Shown: positions 42,801-52,470 of the stretch, piece by piece | Layout: each line of letters starts with the position of its first letter | Position numbering within the stretch: position 1 is the stretch's first letter | Origin: Lophius americanus | Taxonomy: Eukaryota; Chordata; Actinopteri; Lophiiformes; Lophiidae | Reading direction: 5' to 3' | Length of the DNA: 64,000 nt | Assembly: GCA_037951165.1 (NCBI GenBank) | Contig: JBBDHG010000026.1 | Span: 671,501 to 735,500, forward strand | Translations under genes and position numbers: made by a program | The notes under the pieces: model-generated | Database searches by the model: none | What the model saw: only the letters and a program-made list of their open reading frames with translations | Told to the model about the DNA's origin: nothing

Positions 42801-44526
42801 AACAAACCAATGACAAAACAAACAAATGACAAAACAAACCAATGACAAAACAAACCAATGACAAAACAAACCAATGACAAAACAAACCAATGACAAAACA
42901 AACCAATGACAAAACAAACCAATGACAAAACAAACCAATGACAAAACAAACAAATGACAAAACAAACCAATGACAAAACAAACCAATGACAAAACAAACC
43001 AATGACAAAACAAACCAATGACAAAACAAACCAATGACAAAACAAACAAATGACAAAACAAACAAATGACAAAACAAACCAATGACAAAACAAACCAATG
43101 ACAAAACAAACCAATGACAAAACAAACAAATGACAAAACAAACAAATGACAAAACAAACCAATGACAAAACAAACCAATGACAAAACAAACAAATGACAA
43201 AACAAACAAATGACAAAACAAACCAATGACAAAACAAACCAATGACAAAACAAACCAATGACAAAACAAACCAATGACAAAACAAACCAATGACAAAACA
43301 AACCAATGACAAAACAAACCAATGACAAAACAAACAAATGACAAAACAAACCAATGACAAAACAAACCAATGACAAAACAAACCAATGACAAAACAAACC
43401 AATGACAAAACAAACCAATGACAAAACAAACCAATGAAAAAACAAAACAATGACAAAATTCTTGCAGTTCTCACTTTGAATGCTCCTCTTGAAAAAGGCC
43501 TTGCACCCCTCACATGACCAGACGCCGTAGTGGTAGCCGGAGGCGTAGTCGTGACACACGACACAGTAGTGGAGGTCTGCTTTACCGCCGGATGACACCA
43601 CACCCTCCTCGCTGTCCTGCGAGCGCCTGCTGGCACTCTTACTAACAGACAAGTCAGGACAAAAGCATGAAGAATAAGAACTCTGGCCTCAGCCAGGACT
43701 CACTTTAATCAATCATGTGATTTATCATCATGTCAGTTGCGTGATTAAACATTATTTTGGTTAACCGCAGGAAAAGGAATTAAACAACACATGAGATGAT
43801 GTGGCAAGGAGGAGGATTTCTTGTGCACATGGAACAATTTCAACATAAATGCGCGTCTGAATACTGATAATGAGCTGAAGAATGAGCCCCCCGGTTCCTG
43901 TTGACAGGAATGTGACATCTGGGGTTTTTTTTGCATTTGAAATGTGATGATTTTCCACTTTTCTCAGTTCATTCGAGTTTAATATCATATATTTGGGGGA
44001 TTTTGAGCCGTTAGACAGACATGATAAGTTATTTGAAGAAAGAATCATAAAAAACAATCAGCATGTTCAGCAACCCGTAAAATCCTTGCAGTTTTTCTGC
44101 TGATGTCGGCGTTTCAAGTGAATCATCCTACCTGGGCGTTAACGCGTTGTCCATCGGCGAGACTTCAACCCATGAATTCTGGATTGGCTGGCCGTGCTTA
44201 GGTCGAGCCTGAGAATGGTGCAGAGGTAAGGGGGACCCGACGTGGCCGTGGCTGGGCCAGAATAGCGAGGGGCTAATGGACTGATGGACAGAGGAGCAGT
44301 CTGAAATGCCGGGAGCGGCATAGCTGAAGATAGTGGGGCTGTAGAAGGGTATGGCGGTGTAGTCATGGCTGATGTCGGTGTACGGGGAGGGGATGCAGAT
44401 GGGCTGGCTTGTTTCCAGGGAGGAACCGCAGATAGGAGAGAGGACGCGACCCACCACTCGACTCGAGTCCACCTTCTGGAGCTGAAGGAGCGGTTGATCC
44501 TTCTCTGGAGGGGAGGCGACGGCCAT
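30648..44526 (-). CDS. esr2b: Estrogen receptor beta (ERbeta1-type, probable esr2b), complete coding region in 8 exons
   Basis: Ligand-activated nuclear receptor that binds estradiol and acts at estrogen response elements. Coding exons in transcript order: 44526-44132, 43641-43475, 41523-41407, 40772-40461, 35883-35745, 34046-33913, 31153-30970, 30879-30648. Phases match throughout, giving 559 residues (560 if the upstream tandem acceptor at 41526 is used). The start is the first ATG (MAVASPPEKD), with context gcgATGG, as in fish ERbeta. Zinc finger 1 cysteines are 158, 161, 175 and 178 with the ER P-box CEGCKA; finger 2 cysteines are 194, 200, 210 and 213. Estradiol contacts are conserved: Glu318 (LADKE), Arg359 (MWRS), His489 (KGMDH). 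The AF-2 helix is PLYDLLLEML (500-509). The A/B domain (QPICIPSPYTD, SLFWPSHGHVG) resembles the ERbeta1 type as I recall it; the paralogue letter is less certain than the family. It converges on syne2, as in human. Confidence 0.96.
30970..31153 (-). CDS. esr2b: esr2 coding exon 7, ligand-binding domain helices 9-10
   Basis: Encodes (N)MCISSSEGNEDL, LLDAVTDALVWAIAKTGL, RLAHLLMLLSHIRHV plus two bases. Acceptor ttaccag, donor TCAG|gtaaaa. Covers the dimer-interface helix. Confidence 0.97.
31966..32330. mobile_element. Foldback MITE-like element in an esr2 intron
   Basis: Left arm 31968-32034 (tagccatgctag...cggtcatgtgacttagaata) and right arm 32261-32326 (tattctaagtcacatgaccg...ctagcacggcta) are imperfect reverse complements about 65 bp long. 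They flank a roughly 225-bp core containing gttgccatggcgac. No ORF. A related arm sequence occurs at 61602 (aagtcacatgaccgcttgac). Confidence 0.65.
33324..33473 (+). pseudogene. Possible Tc1/mariner-type transposase C-terminal remnant
   Basis: A 49-codon open stretch reads ATLTERWAAIPRDDIIRR, GSMKRRITGVINAD and ends at TGA. W-x-x-I-P-x-x-x-I-R-R...SM-x-R-R is the usual pattern at the end of Tc1-like transposases. The rest of the element is not evident. Confidence 0.4.
33913..34046 (-). CDS. esr2b: esr2 coding exon 6, ligand-binding domain
   Basis: Encodes (R)DEGSCVQGFVEIFDML, RVRELKLQREEYVCL, KAMILLNS plus one base. Acceptor tttggcag, donor TCCA|gtgagt. Confidence 0.97.
34060..34930 (-). mobile_element. 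Degraded Tc1-type transposon copy in an esr2 intron
   Basis: Begins with the terminal motif aaagtattgccccc. It contains cacattggagggtttg and gagtttgacttggccattcc, which read on - as VLEWPSQTPD, the transposase motif near the last catalytic Asp. Many frame breaks. A separate terminal fragment (ggggaccaatactttttcac) lies at about 19784-19803. Confidence 0.55.
35745..35883 (-). CDS. esr2b: esr2 coding exon 5, ligand-binding domain helices 4-5
   Basis: Encodes (G)FIELSLLDQVHLLECCWL, GLMWRSVDHPGHLIF, DLSLS plus two bases. Acceptor ctctcag, donor GCAG|gtacta. Carries the conserved ligand-contact Arg (MWRS). His replaces the usual Lys in PGKLIF. Confidence 0.97.
36240..36310 (-). pseudogene. Short LINE RT catalytic-site remnant
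   Basis: On -, the frame reads ISYLLFADDVTLFIR. F-A-D-D-V is the reverse-transcriptase catalytic motif form common in fish LINEs. Only a few dozen residues are recognisable. Confidence 0.4.
36400..37480 (+). mobile_element. Possible solo LTR-like sequence (boundaries undefined)
   Basis: Within an esr2 intron, a GC-richer block has a TATA-like tcaatataagg (36533-36543) and, about 900 bp later, AATAAA (about 37460). That spacing is seen in long terminal repeats. I could not find target duplications or TG...CA ends, so this is a hypothesis only. Confidence 0.2.
37590..37918 (+). pseudogene. LINE RT C-terminal remnant
   Basis: Frame-shifted pieces (LPLEVFQTHPSGRS, YISHLAWERFGRSW) match the fish LINE tail with the pattern MPPGRLP.EVF...GRP....WRDY..HLAWER. 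Related copies lie at 48550-49085 and 59770-60190. Confidence 0.6.
40461..40772 (-). CDS. esr2b: esr2 coding exon 4, hinge and start of ligand-binding domain
   Basis: Encodes (G)MRKERGNYKNPQ, the variable hinge, then SEQLIKRIMEAEPPEIYL and LADKELVHMISWAKKIP plus one base. Acceptor gtcttag, donor CCAG|gtgtgt. Contains the glutamate equivalent to human ERbeta Glu305. Confidence 0.97.
41045..41240 (+). repeat. Dispersed short repeat, well-preserved copy in esr2 intron 3
   Basis: Contains caccaaatttggattaaatc, gataaagctccccc, ttcccaaactcaatccag and ctatgtgggtacaaaatgtg in this order. These are the shared blocks of the family listed at 5085. Confidence 0.75.
41407..41523 (-). CDS. esr2b: esr2 coding exon 3, second zinc finger
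   Basis: Encodes QNDYICPATNQC, RRKSCQACRLRKCYE and MTKC plus one base. The acceptor is a tandem ttcagcag. Using the second AG (41523) gives SIQ-R-QNDY; using the first (exon start 41526) gives SIQ-TG-QNDY, one residue longer. Donor GCG|gttagt. All four zinc-binding Cys are present. Confidence 0.94.
42105..42265 (+). repeat. Dispersed short repeat copy beside the esr2 minisatellite
   Basis: Has gctgaagctccccctagtgt, ttcccaaaatcagtccag and atctatgtgggtattcc. It ends about 120 bp before the minisatellite. Confidence 0.75.
42387..43458. repeat. 16-bp minisatellite, 67 copies, in esr2 intron 2
   Basis: The unit ccaatgacaaaacaaa repeats from 42391 in exact 16-bp register to the last unit at 43447, with no insertion or deletion. 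Thirteen units (for example at 42519, 42631, 42695, 42759, 42823, 42951, 43047, 43063) carry CAAATG instead of CCAATG. Variant spacing of four units (42631 to 42823) indicates a 64-bp higher-order block. Each non-variant unit holds AACCAATGA, which fits the NF-Y consensus. On the esr2 sense strand all three frames lack stop codons, which produces spurious ORFs of 385-444 codons. The array ends 16 bp from the donor of the zinc-finger-1 exon. Confidence 0.97.
43475..43641 (-). CDS. esr2b: esr2 coding exon 2, first zinc finger
   Basis: Encodes (S)KSASRRSQDSEEGVV, then C-x2-C...CEGCKAFFKRSIQ. Acceptor tctgttag, donor CAAA|gtgaga. The last exonic base is A where the usual Gly codon would need G, which changes the residue after SIQ and also makes the donor weaker at -1. 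The 16-bp minisatellite begins 16 bp into the following intron. Confidence 0.96.
44132..44526 (-). CDS. esr2b: esr2 coding exon 1, A/B (AF-1) domain
   Basis: Starts at ATG 44526-44524 and encodes residues 1-132: MAVASPPEKD, LLQLQ, QPICIPSPYTD, SVHQSISPSLFWPSHGHVG to DNALTP plus two bases. Donor CAG|gtagga. The reading frame stays open 13 codons upstream without an in-frame ATG, so the MAVAS start is preferred. The 5' edge of the exon and any non-coding first exon could not be placed. Confidence 0.95.
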
Positions 44527-46700
44527 CGCGACCACAGATGCTCTCAGTACGATGAGATTAACCACATCGTCATTAAAGAATATGGGTCTAGGATAGAGTC
44601 GACATTTTCCCTCGGTATCAATTTCACGCTGGTAATTATTTCAAGTAACGGCCATAAAATGGATCAAGAGGATGTTGTTCATGAGCTGACATTCTAGACT
44701 CCCAGCATGATGGATAACTCGGGTCGGCGCTGTGGTCGATGTTCACGGTGAAAAGCCAGCGCTGGGATGGATTACATGATCCGCTGTAAAGCGTGGAGTT
44801 TAGGTGATATGTGAAAGGATGGTGGTCCCAGAGAGCAGCAGAACTTCTATCCTGGAGAAGGGAGGATGTTCGGCGCTCAATCTCGGTCCAGACATGAGTC
44901 TTGCATGGTTAAGCAGTGGCATGTGGAGTCAGACGTTTGGCAGATGGTTCCACCTGGGAGGACGGGGAGAAGAGAACAAGCAGAATTACCCAAATGCCGC
45001 TGATGAACTCTCAAGATGAATGTTATCACGTTTGAAGCTGCGTCTCAGGTATGCAGGTTCCATTTGCTAAAGATCTCTATACAGCAAAAAATGAGATTTA
45101 AAAAAAAAGGAGATATTTGATTGGGTTTGGACCGTCAGAACGTTGACTGGGTCAACAAAGAACCTGATATATGAGCTAAAAATCTTCCTTTTTTCAAACT
45201 TTGTCTTAATATTTTGAGAGTTCATCTACCAGAGTCATACAGAATGTATTTATTCTAAGTAGCAGTAAATAAATGGTTCAGTAGTGGGAAATGCTGGTAA
45301 ATACCTTAATAAGTTTCTTTTTTTCTTTCCAGTTTAATCATTTCACAACGCAATCATAGTGTAGGTGAATGTCAAAATCGGATGAAAAATCGCCTGGATT
45401 TAAGAGGACATGTAGTTGGTTGATGTGGCAAACGGTTAAGAGGAAGAGGAAGCAAGAGAATAAGAAAGAAGAGGTTTATCTTTTTTAAAAGGGACATAAA
45501 TGTAATAAATAATCGGACGCCACATAAATTTGAGTAGTGTAAATGAAATAAAACGAGGGCAGAATCTTCTTCTTCCTCTATAACATTAAAGTTCATTATT
45601 TTACATGATATTCCTTTGATGTTCATCCCTTGCTTTAGGATAGGAAGCTCATGGCCACAAGAACTCCTAAGGAGAGTCTCTACTACATGTTTACACCTCC
45701 TGGTAAACACGTCCTCTCTTAACACACAAGGATATCACGGATCAGAAATTGGAACTGAATATCCCAGGATGTTTCTTTGAAGATAAACATATTTTGTTGG
45801 CAGCTGATTTAGATGTTTGGATGCATCTTGAAGAAATGGGAATGATTAATGTCCATTCTGCCACACACTCTCTCCTGCACCGCTGTCCAGTCTGCCTTTT
45901 GTTGATTGTTTATTTAAGGTGTATTAAAAGAGGGAACCTGATTCTGGTTCTGGATCGAGTTCGATAAGTGTTTTATTTGTCTCGTTAATGTCATTCTTCC
46001 TCGCTTCCATTTTTTTTCCTGGGATTTATTCTTTTTTATTCTTTTATACATACTCTGTTGTATTCAGTTTTATTTTCTTTGTGTGTTTTGATGTCATAAA
46101 ACAGCTTGGAAATAAATCTTTTCTTGCTCTTTTTATATAACTAAAATAAACCTCTCACTCAGATTTTTATACTTATGTCATGATAATGTCTGATTTGTAG
46201 GCGTATAAAGAACATTTTTCTAATTCAAACTCCTTCAATTTCTTCATGACATCAGAATTTTGGTGTTTTCTTTTCTTTTTACAAATGGCTAAAAACACAT
46301 TTATCATTTCACCATCTGAATTGGTGAAATTTGTCCCTGCAAAATGAACATTTGAAATTCCGTCTACACACCAAAATATTTGAGTACTTTGCCCCCGAAT
46401 ACTCAGTGGCTGCTTGATGACATCATCGGCGTGTTATTCGCTCCGTTTACGTCATAATGATGCTTCGATTTTGTAATTTTCTGTGCAGCTTCCCCCAGTC
46501 TGCATCCCAGTCATAGCTGTGATGCAGAAAAGCCCCGACAACTTTAGAACAACTACGTGAAAGTCCAAATATTATAACTGTGATGAATACATTTACTGCT
46601 TTTATGTGCAAAGTCTGACAAATCCCTACAGGAAATTGGAACTCAAGGTGTGCAATGATCTGGAGACACACACAGCTGGTGATTCAATTAATAATAATAA
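44527..46700. other. 5' flank of esr2, no gene seen
   Basis: Immediately upstream of the esr2 ATG. Part of it must be the 5' UTR, but no convincing acceptor or promoter motif could be fixed. The rest is AT-rich with no recognisable coding sequence. Confidence 0.5.
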
Positions 46701-47385
46701 ACATACGGACACATACTAATATACACACTAACAAAGACACACACTAACATACACACACACATGCTAACATACACACACGCACACACGCTAACACATACAC
46801 ATGCTAGCATACACACACACACGCTAACATACACACACACACACACACTAACATACACACACACACACATGCTAACATACACACATGCTAACATACACAC
46901 ATGCTAACATACACACATGCTAACATACACACATGCTAACATACACACATGCTAACATACACACACACTCTAACTTACACACACACATGCTAACATACGG
47001 ACACATACTAATATACACACTAACATACACACATACATGCTAACATACACACACGCACACACGCTAACATACACACACGCACACTCACACTCACACATGC
47101 TAACATACACACACACGCTAACATACACAAGCTAAGATACAGACACACACGCCAACATAAGGACACACACGCTAACATACAGACACATATTAACATACAC
47201 ACACACGCTAACATACACACGCTAAGATACAGAAACACACGCTAACACACACACATTAACATACAGTCACACATACACTAACATATAGACAAACACACAC
47301 ACTAACAGACAGACAAACACACACACTAACAGACAGACAAACACTAACACACAGGCAACTACACACTACACTACACACACACACA

Positions 47386-47440
<55 letters not shown>
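46701..47440. repeat. CA-rich compound satellite with gctaacatacacac units
   Basis: About 740 bp built of variable CA runs punctuated by gctaacata, including an exact stretch of atgctaacatacacac copies (about 46869-46955). It ends in a pure AC run (47387-47440). Makes only Cys/Val pseudo-ORFs. Confidence 0.95.
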
Positions 47441-47442
<2 letters not shown>

Positions 47443-48549
47443 TTGAAGTTCATGTTAGTTCACTGTTAGGACCAGCGATGCAGTAAACCCAGCACAGTTA
47501 ATCGTTCCTGAGTGACGGGACTGTGTCCCCACTCTAAGTTGGTATATATCGTCTCCAGCTTTCTGGCACATAACCCACTTCTGGAAGCCATTATTTATCT
47601 TGGAGGGAAAGGGCCCATTAATCTCGCCAAACAGCCATGAGAGGCTCGGTTTGGATTACCAACAAAACTCAATGATCCGTCGGGGCGAGTGGAGTTTAGT
47701 GCTGTGGGTATAAAATCAAACAGAGCTGAAAACTGCCAATAATAAAAGCTGAAGTTAGTACAAGTGGCCTTTCATTACGTTTAAGGCACCCCAGTGAATT
47801 CTAATTTTTATGTTATTGGATGAAAAGGATAAAAAGGGGACTGACTAAAACCGTCTTACAGCTGTGAAAACACCGAACTTTTCAAGCTTTCATACTTTCA
47901 CAATCACTCAGTCTCCTTCCTTACTGGGGTTCGGACATTATTCAAAGACCGAGTTGAATTCTACAATTGTGTATCCGTCCTTTATCTGAAACCCTTTATA
48001 CTCAACAGTTTCACTACCGGCCGACATTTGGCAAGGGTTAGCAGCTAAGGTTCGCCACTTCACCTAGATTGCTTCTTTCTTTTTTTTTTTACTCGCTTAG
48101 AATAAAGAATTGTAGCCATTTGAACCAAAAACTATTTTTTCCCAACGCTGACAGAGAAGGGTAGAGGAGGTGGAATGAAGCAAACCAATTTATAAAAGTG
48201 AAATATTCAATCAGCAGCTCAAGGTAGACATTTTCGTGAGCAGAATCAATTAGATGGATTTTTCTTTTTCTTTTTTTTTTAAATTCCATGTAGAGGTGCC
48301 GATTAATTCATGGGTTATTTCCAACGAAATCAACAAAATCTCTCATTATCTCTTCAATACTGTGGAACCGTTCATCTCTCCTCCTTCTGTCTTTGAGGTT
48401 CTGTCTTTGAGACAGAACTTGTAGGGGACTACAGGGGGGAGGGAATGGTAACTTTGAGAGGGGATAATATGTGGCAGGAGAGTCAGCACCCCCGAATCTG
48501 AGGTTCTCCGCTGGAAAACGTTGGATCGCCCCCTCAGGGTTCGTATTGA

Positions 48550-49085
48550 GTTGTTGCCTGAAGCAAAGCATTTAAAGTATCTTGGGCTGATGGGAAAATG
48601 AATCGTGAAATGGACAGGCGATTAGAACCGAGTCACAAGGCTAAATGCTCAATAGACCAGACCATCTACGGTCTTACCCTCACCTTTGGCCATGAACTCT
48701 CGGTACTTACTAAAAGAATGAGGTCAAGGATGCAAGCGTTTGAAATGAGGTTCCTTCATAGGGGGGCTGGGCTCAGCCTTACAGATAAGATGCATCGGAG
48801 ATCCAAAGGGAGCTTGAAGTGGAGCCGCTGCTGCTTCAGGTGAAAAGGTATCCAGTTGAGATGGTTTGGGTATCTGATAATGACGCCTACTGGACCTCCT
48901 TTTGGAGGTCTTCCAGGTGCATCCAACTGGGAGGAGACCCCGAGGTAGACCCAGAATGTTCTGGAGGGACTATATATCACATCTAACGTGTCAGGATCCT
49001 ACAGGAGGAGCTGGAGAGCATAGCTGGGGAGAGGGACATCGGGATAATACCCTTCTTATTCGGCTGTTACCATTCCCCGACCCCA
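48550..49085 (+). pseudogene. LINE RT C-terminal remnant
   Basis: Reads KMNREMDRRLEPSHKAKC, TFGHELSVLTKRMRSRMQ, AFEMRFLHRGAGLSL, then after frame shifts VFQVHPTGRRPRGRP and YISHLTCQD. This is the longest of three related fragments; stops and shifts show it is dead. Confidence 0.7.
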
Positions 49086-49099
49086 GATAAGCAAAAAAA

Positions 49100-49260
49100 A
49101 ACGGAATCGGGAGGCAGCTGGTTCAAATCCCACCAGCGTCTACTTGTTGTAGAGCAAGACCCTGAACCTTTACCTCACTCTTCTATGAGTTTATCAATTC
49201 ATACCTGACATCCACACTGATAAACTGCCAGGAAATTAAAGACTTTGAGCGTTTGTGTTT
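49100..49260 (+). mobile_element. tRNA-derived SINE-like fragment
   Basis: The B-box-like GGTTCAAATCC at 49120-49130 is followed by ccaccagcgt and gagcaagaccctgaacctt, a layout common in fish tRNA-derived SINEs. No A box or clover-leaf, so not a tRNA gene. It abuts the 3' end of the LINE remnant. Confidence 0.4.
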
Positions 49261-51275
49261 GAAGTATAATTGCCCGGCTGAACAGCTCATCACTTTTTTC
49301 CTTGAATCTCGGCGACTGATTAATGACTTAAAGAAACGTCACAAATACTTAAAGTACAACATATCCATTAAATGCAAGCAGTCAGGAGAATTCAGTCACC
49401 ATTAGATGTACGTATATTTAACAGAATATGGGGATTCTATGTTGCTGAAGGCGTTTAAGTGTTGCAACAAAGAGCCCACTTTAATTTCCAATGACCTTGA
49501 GTGTTCAACCAGAGAGCTGACTCCTAAAACAAATGAGTCACTTTACGAGGGAAGAGAAAAGGCCGTGGCAAGATTTGGCTTCCTTAATAACCATTTGGGA
49601 GTAAATGCAGATGTGCACGAGTTTTTTTGTTTCCTTTGAAGCGTTGACCTTACCTTGAAACCTCCTCACTGTCACTTTCCAGCAGCTGGCAACCTCATTG
49701 TGGGAGAAAACCTCCCAATTCCCCAACAAACCCTGTTCATCCTGCCTCCACTAAAACCAGACAGAGCAGACAGAAAATGTTCAATCAAGCCTAGTTTCTC
49801 CTAACCTTCAAACTTTTATGCGTTTTGCCGGCGCTGGTTTGTTCAGTGAGATTCGAACTGGGGACAGCAATGAATGGGTTTGCCATTATTATATTTAAAC
49901 TGATAAACCCATGTATATATTTTTCTAGTGCATCATCATCATCATCAATTTGAACATCGTTAGCACTGCAGTACAGAGAAACGATGAGATCTTTGCTTCT
50001 GATATCATGGATTCCAGATCTGGTGATCTAGAATGTTAATTCAGAAATACAGAGTCCTGGGTTTTCTGTCTGAGTAGCCTTTTTTTAATGTATTTATTAA
50101 TTCATTTATTTATTTTGTGTGAAAACAATTGGGGCTGCAGAGAAATCTTTCATTGCAATACCTCAAATGGCCACAAGGAGAATGTTCAACAAATCCAGTC
50201 TCAGTAAGTCCCATGAGTTATTTCTCTCACACTGGAGAGTGACTTTTTTTTTACCTCCATTATAACTAAATTATGACACTGTCACTATTTACGTGACTAA
50301 AAAACTCAATTACTATGACAGTTTGACAACAATTTGTTTTTTCTCACCTGCAGGAAACATTAAAAAGTGAGTAGATTAGCTTTAGCTTAGGATAACGCTA
50401 TTTTGCTAGCTAGCCATAATTTGCTGCCGTGCAATCCAGTCTGTTTTAATAAGATATTAATGTGGTGAAAGGTATTTCATTATTTTGTGTAGATTCTCAC
50501 ACATTCAGGTCGGGTCCTTGGGCTTAAAAATGTAATTTTAGAAGACAGGTATTTACCTCCCATTAGGTCATCAATAAACTGGACACAGATGTATTGTGGG
50601 TAATTAAGGTCGTTTATCCTGACTTTGTAGGTCAGTGTACAGTGATCAACGTTTTTTTTAAAGTCTAAAAACCAGTTTGCATCATTATTCAAACATTAAT
50701 GCTGGAAATGTAGACAGACATACAAATACACACACACACACACACATAACCTCGCATGAACCGCGTATCCTTCCAAAAAAAAGTAGACAAACAGTTCAAA
50801 GCCAAATACAGCAAATAAAATGACAGAGCTGTTCCTGGTCATTAGCCAGAAGCAGATGCCTTTTACACAAAAGCTCAAGGCCATGTCGTTTTCCCAAACT
50901 AAAAAAAAAAGACATCGCACTACCTCCCTAAATTCAGGCGGAAACGGATGTTTAATAGCGCTGCAGAAATAATCTTCCTATATACAGCAAGGGAGTTCGA
51001 CCTCTGCGGTATTTAGTAGTGGAGAATTCAAAATGTCTCGCTGCAATTCTTGCCCGGCAGCAGAAAAACAAGAAAAAAGGTTCTCGCAATCAAAACGTCG
51101 AAAAAAAGGAAAAATTAGTTTTCAAAATGAAATAAAGGAAGCTGCATGAAAATATTCTGTCACGTAATATCCTGCACGGACACGGATCCGTGGGAGTCGA
51201 CCAGCGCCGGACGCCAAACACTGGCTTGTAAAAGCTTTTTGGTTCATCTGTACAACGCAGATCAGTCCAACACGA

Positions 51276-51334
51276 CACAACAACAACAACAACACCTACA
51301 ACAACAACTACAACAACACCTACAACAACAACAC
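51276..51334. repeat. (CAA)n with CTA interruptions
   Basis: Imperfect CAA trinucleotide tract in the right-hand intergenic DNA. Confidence 0.9.
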
Positions 51335-51639
51335 CGCCCAAAAGCTTCTCTGTGGAATCTTTCTCCTTTCCTTTTTTTTTTTTTTTGCTGACTGTTTCTG
51401 TTAAAACGTCAGCAAATGCTTTGAATTTAAAAAACAAAAAAACAAAACATGACACAAAGGGAATCTTGACATGAAACACTAAATAATCTCCATCAATGGC
51501 AGACGGAGGAGGTCATGTGACCACACACACGTTTGTTGGATCGTCTGGTTTGTTTGTCCCGTCGATTCTGGGGGCATTTTGTGGAAGGGTTCACCCGGGG
51601 TCACTGAAGAGTTCATTGAATTTGTTACTTAAACAGTCT

Positions 51640-52470
51640 CAGTCTCTTCCTCTGGGAGGCCATAAAAGGGATTTAGATAAATATATGTATAGAAGTGTCG
51701 ATATAGAATGAAATGTAAAGATAAAATATATTGAGATATAGAAATGTAGACGCTAGAGGCATAGAAATAGATAAATACGAACGTATCTATGTGTTAGTGA
51801 TATACTGTTATAGATGAGGTCAGAGATGTAGAGATCATGTAGAGATCATGTAGAGATAATGTAGAGATCATGTAGAGATCATGTAGAGATAATGTAGAGA
51901 TGCAGATGAATAGATAGAGATGTAGGCAGATATATAGATAAAAGGAGATGCGGACCGAGCTGTAAATATAATAAGTAGGAAAATAGAGCTATAGATTGAA
52001 ATACAGTGAGCTATAGAGACAGATAAGAGACAGGGAAATAGAGATATAATGACATAGAGAGAAAATGATTTACTGTATATAAGTAGAAATATAGATAAAG
52101 ATATTGATAAAACACTTTTTTATTGAGAAAGAGATAGCTGTATAGAGATAAAAATGGAGATGAATGAATAGATAGATATAAGTATACATAGATAAGTATA
52201 CAGACAGACAGATGTGGACAGTTATGGATATATATGTAATGAAAATGAGATATAGATGGAGATACAGTGAGATTTAAAGACAGATATTGAGATATAATGA
52301 CACTGATAAAAAACAAATATAAATAAGTCTAAGAGATATAGATATCTATAGACTATATAGAAAAAGATGGATAGATATAGATACATATAGAGATGTTGAG
52401 ATATAGACAGAGCTATAGACCGAGATATAGATGTTAAATGGATATAAGACAAACTGGAACTAAGAAGAAG
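51640..52470. repeat. Degenerate GATA/AGATA-rich tract
   Basis: About 800 bp of tagagatagata-like sequence. It includes seven 11-bp copies of atgtagagatc/a at 51826-51902, in which the last base follows the order C, C, A, C, C, A, G (a 33-bp trimer). Confidence 0.9.

Noticed and set aside
42387..43458. CRISPR-like array
   Set aside because: Units are contiguous 16-mers without unique spacers, in an intron of a vertebrate gene.
42277..43652. Three long overlapping ORFs (385-444 codons) on the - strand
   Set aside because: They are the 16-bp minisatellite read in three frames. Only the first 50 or so codons of two of them overlap the esr2 zinc-finger exon, and just one of those is in its frame.
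30648..44526. Estrogen receptor alpha (esr1)
   Set aside because: The N-terminal domain (QPICIPSPYTD, SLFWPSHGHVG) and the divergent F domain are of ERbeta type.
46688..47453. Cys/Val-rich ORFs
   Set aside because: Translation of the CA-rich satellite on the - strand.
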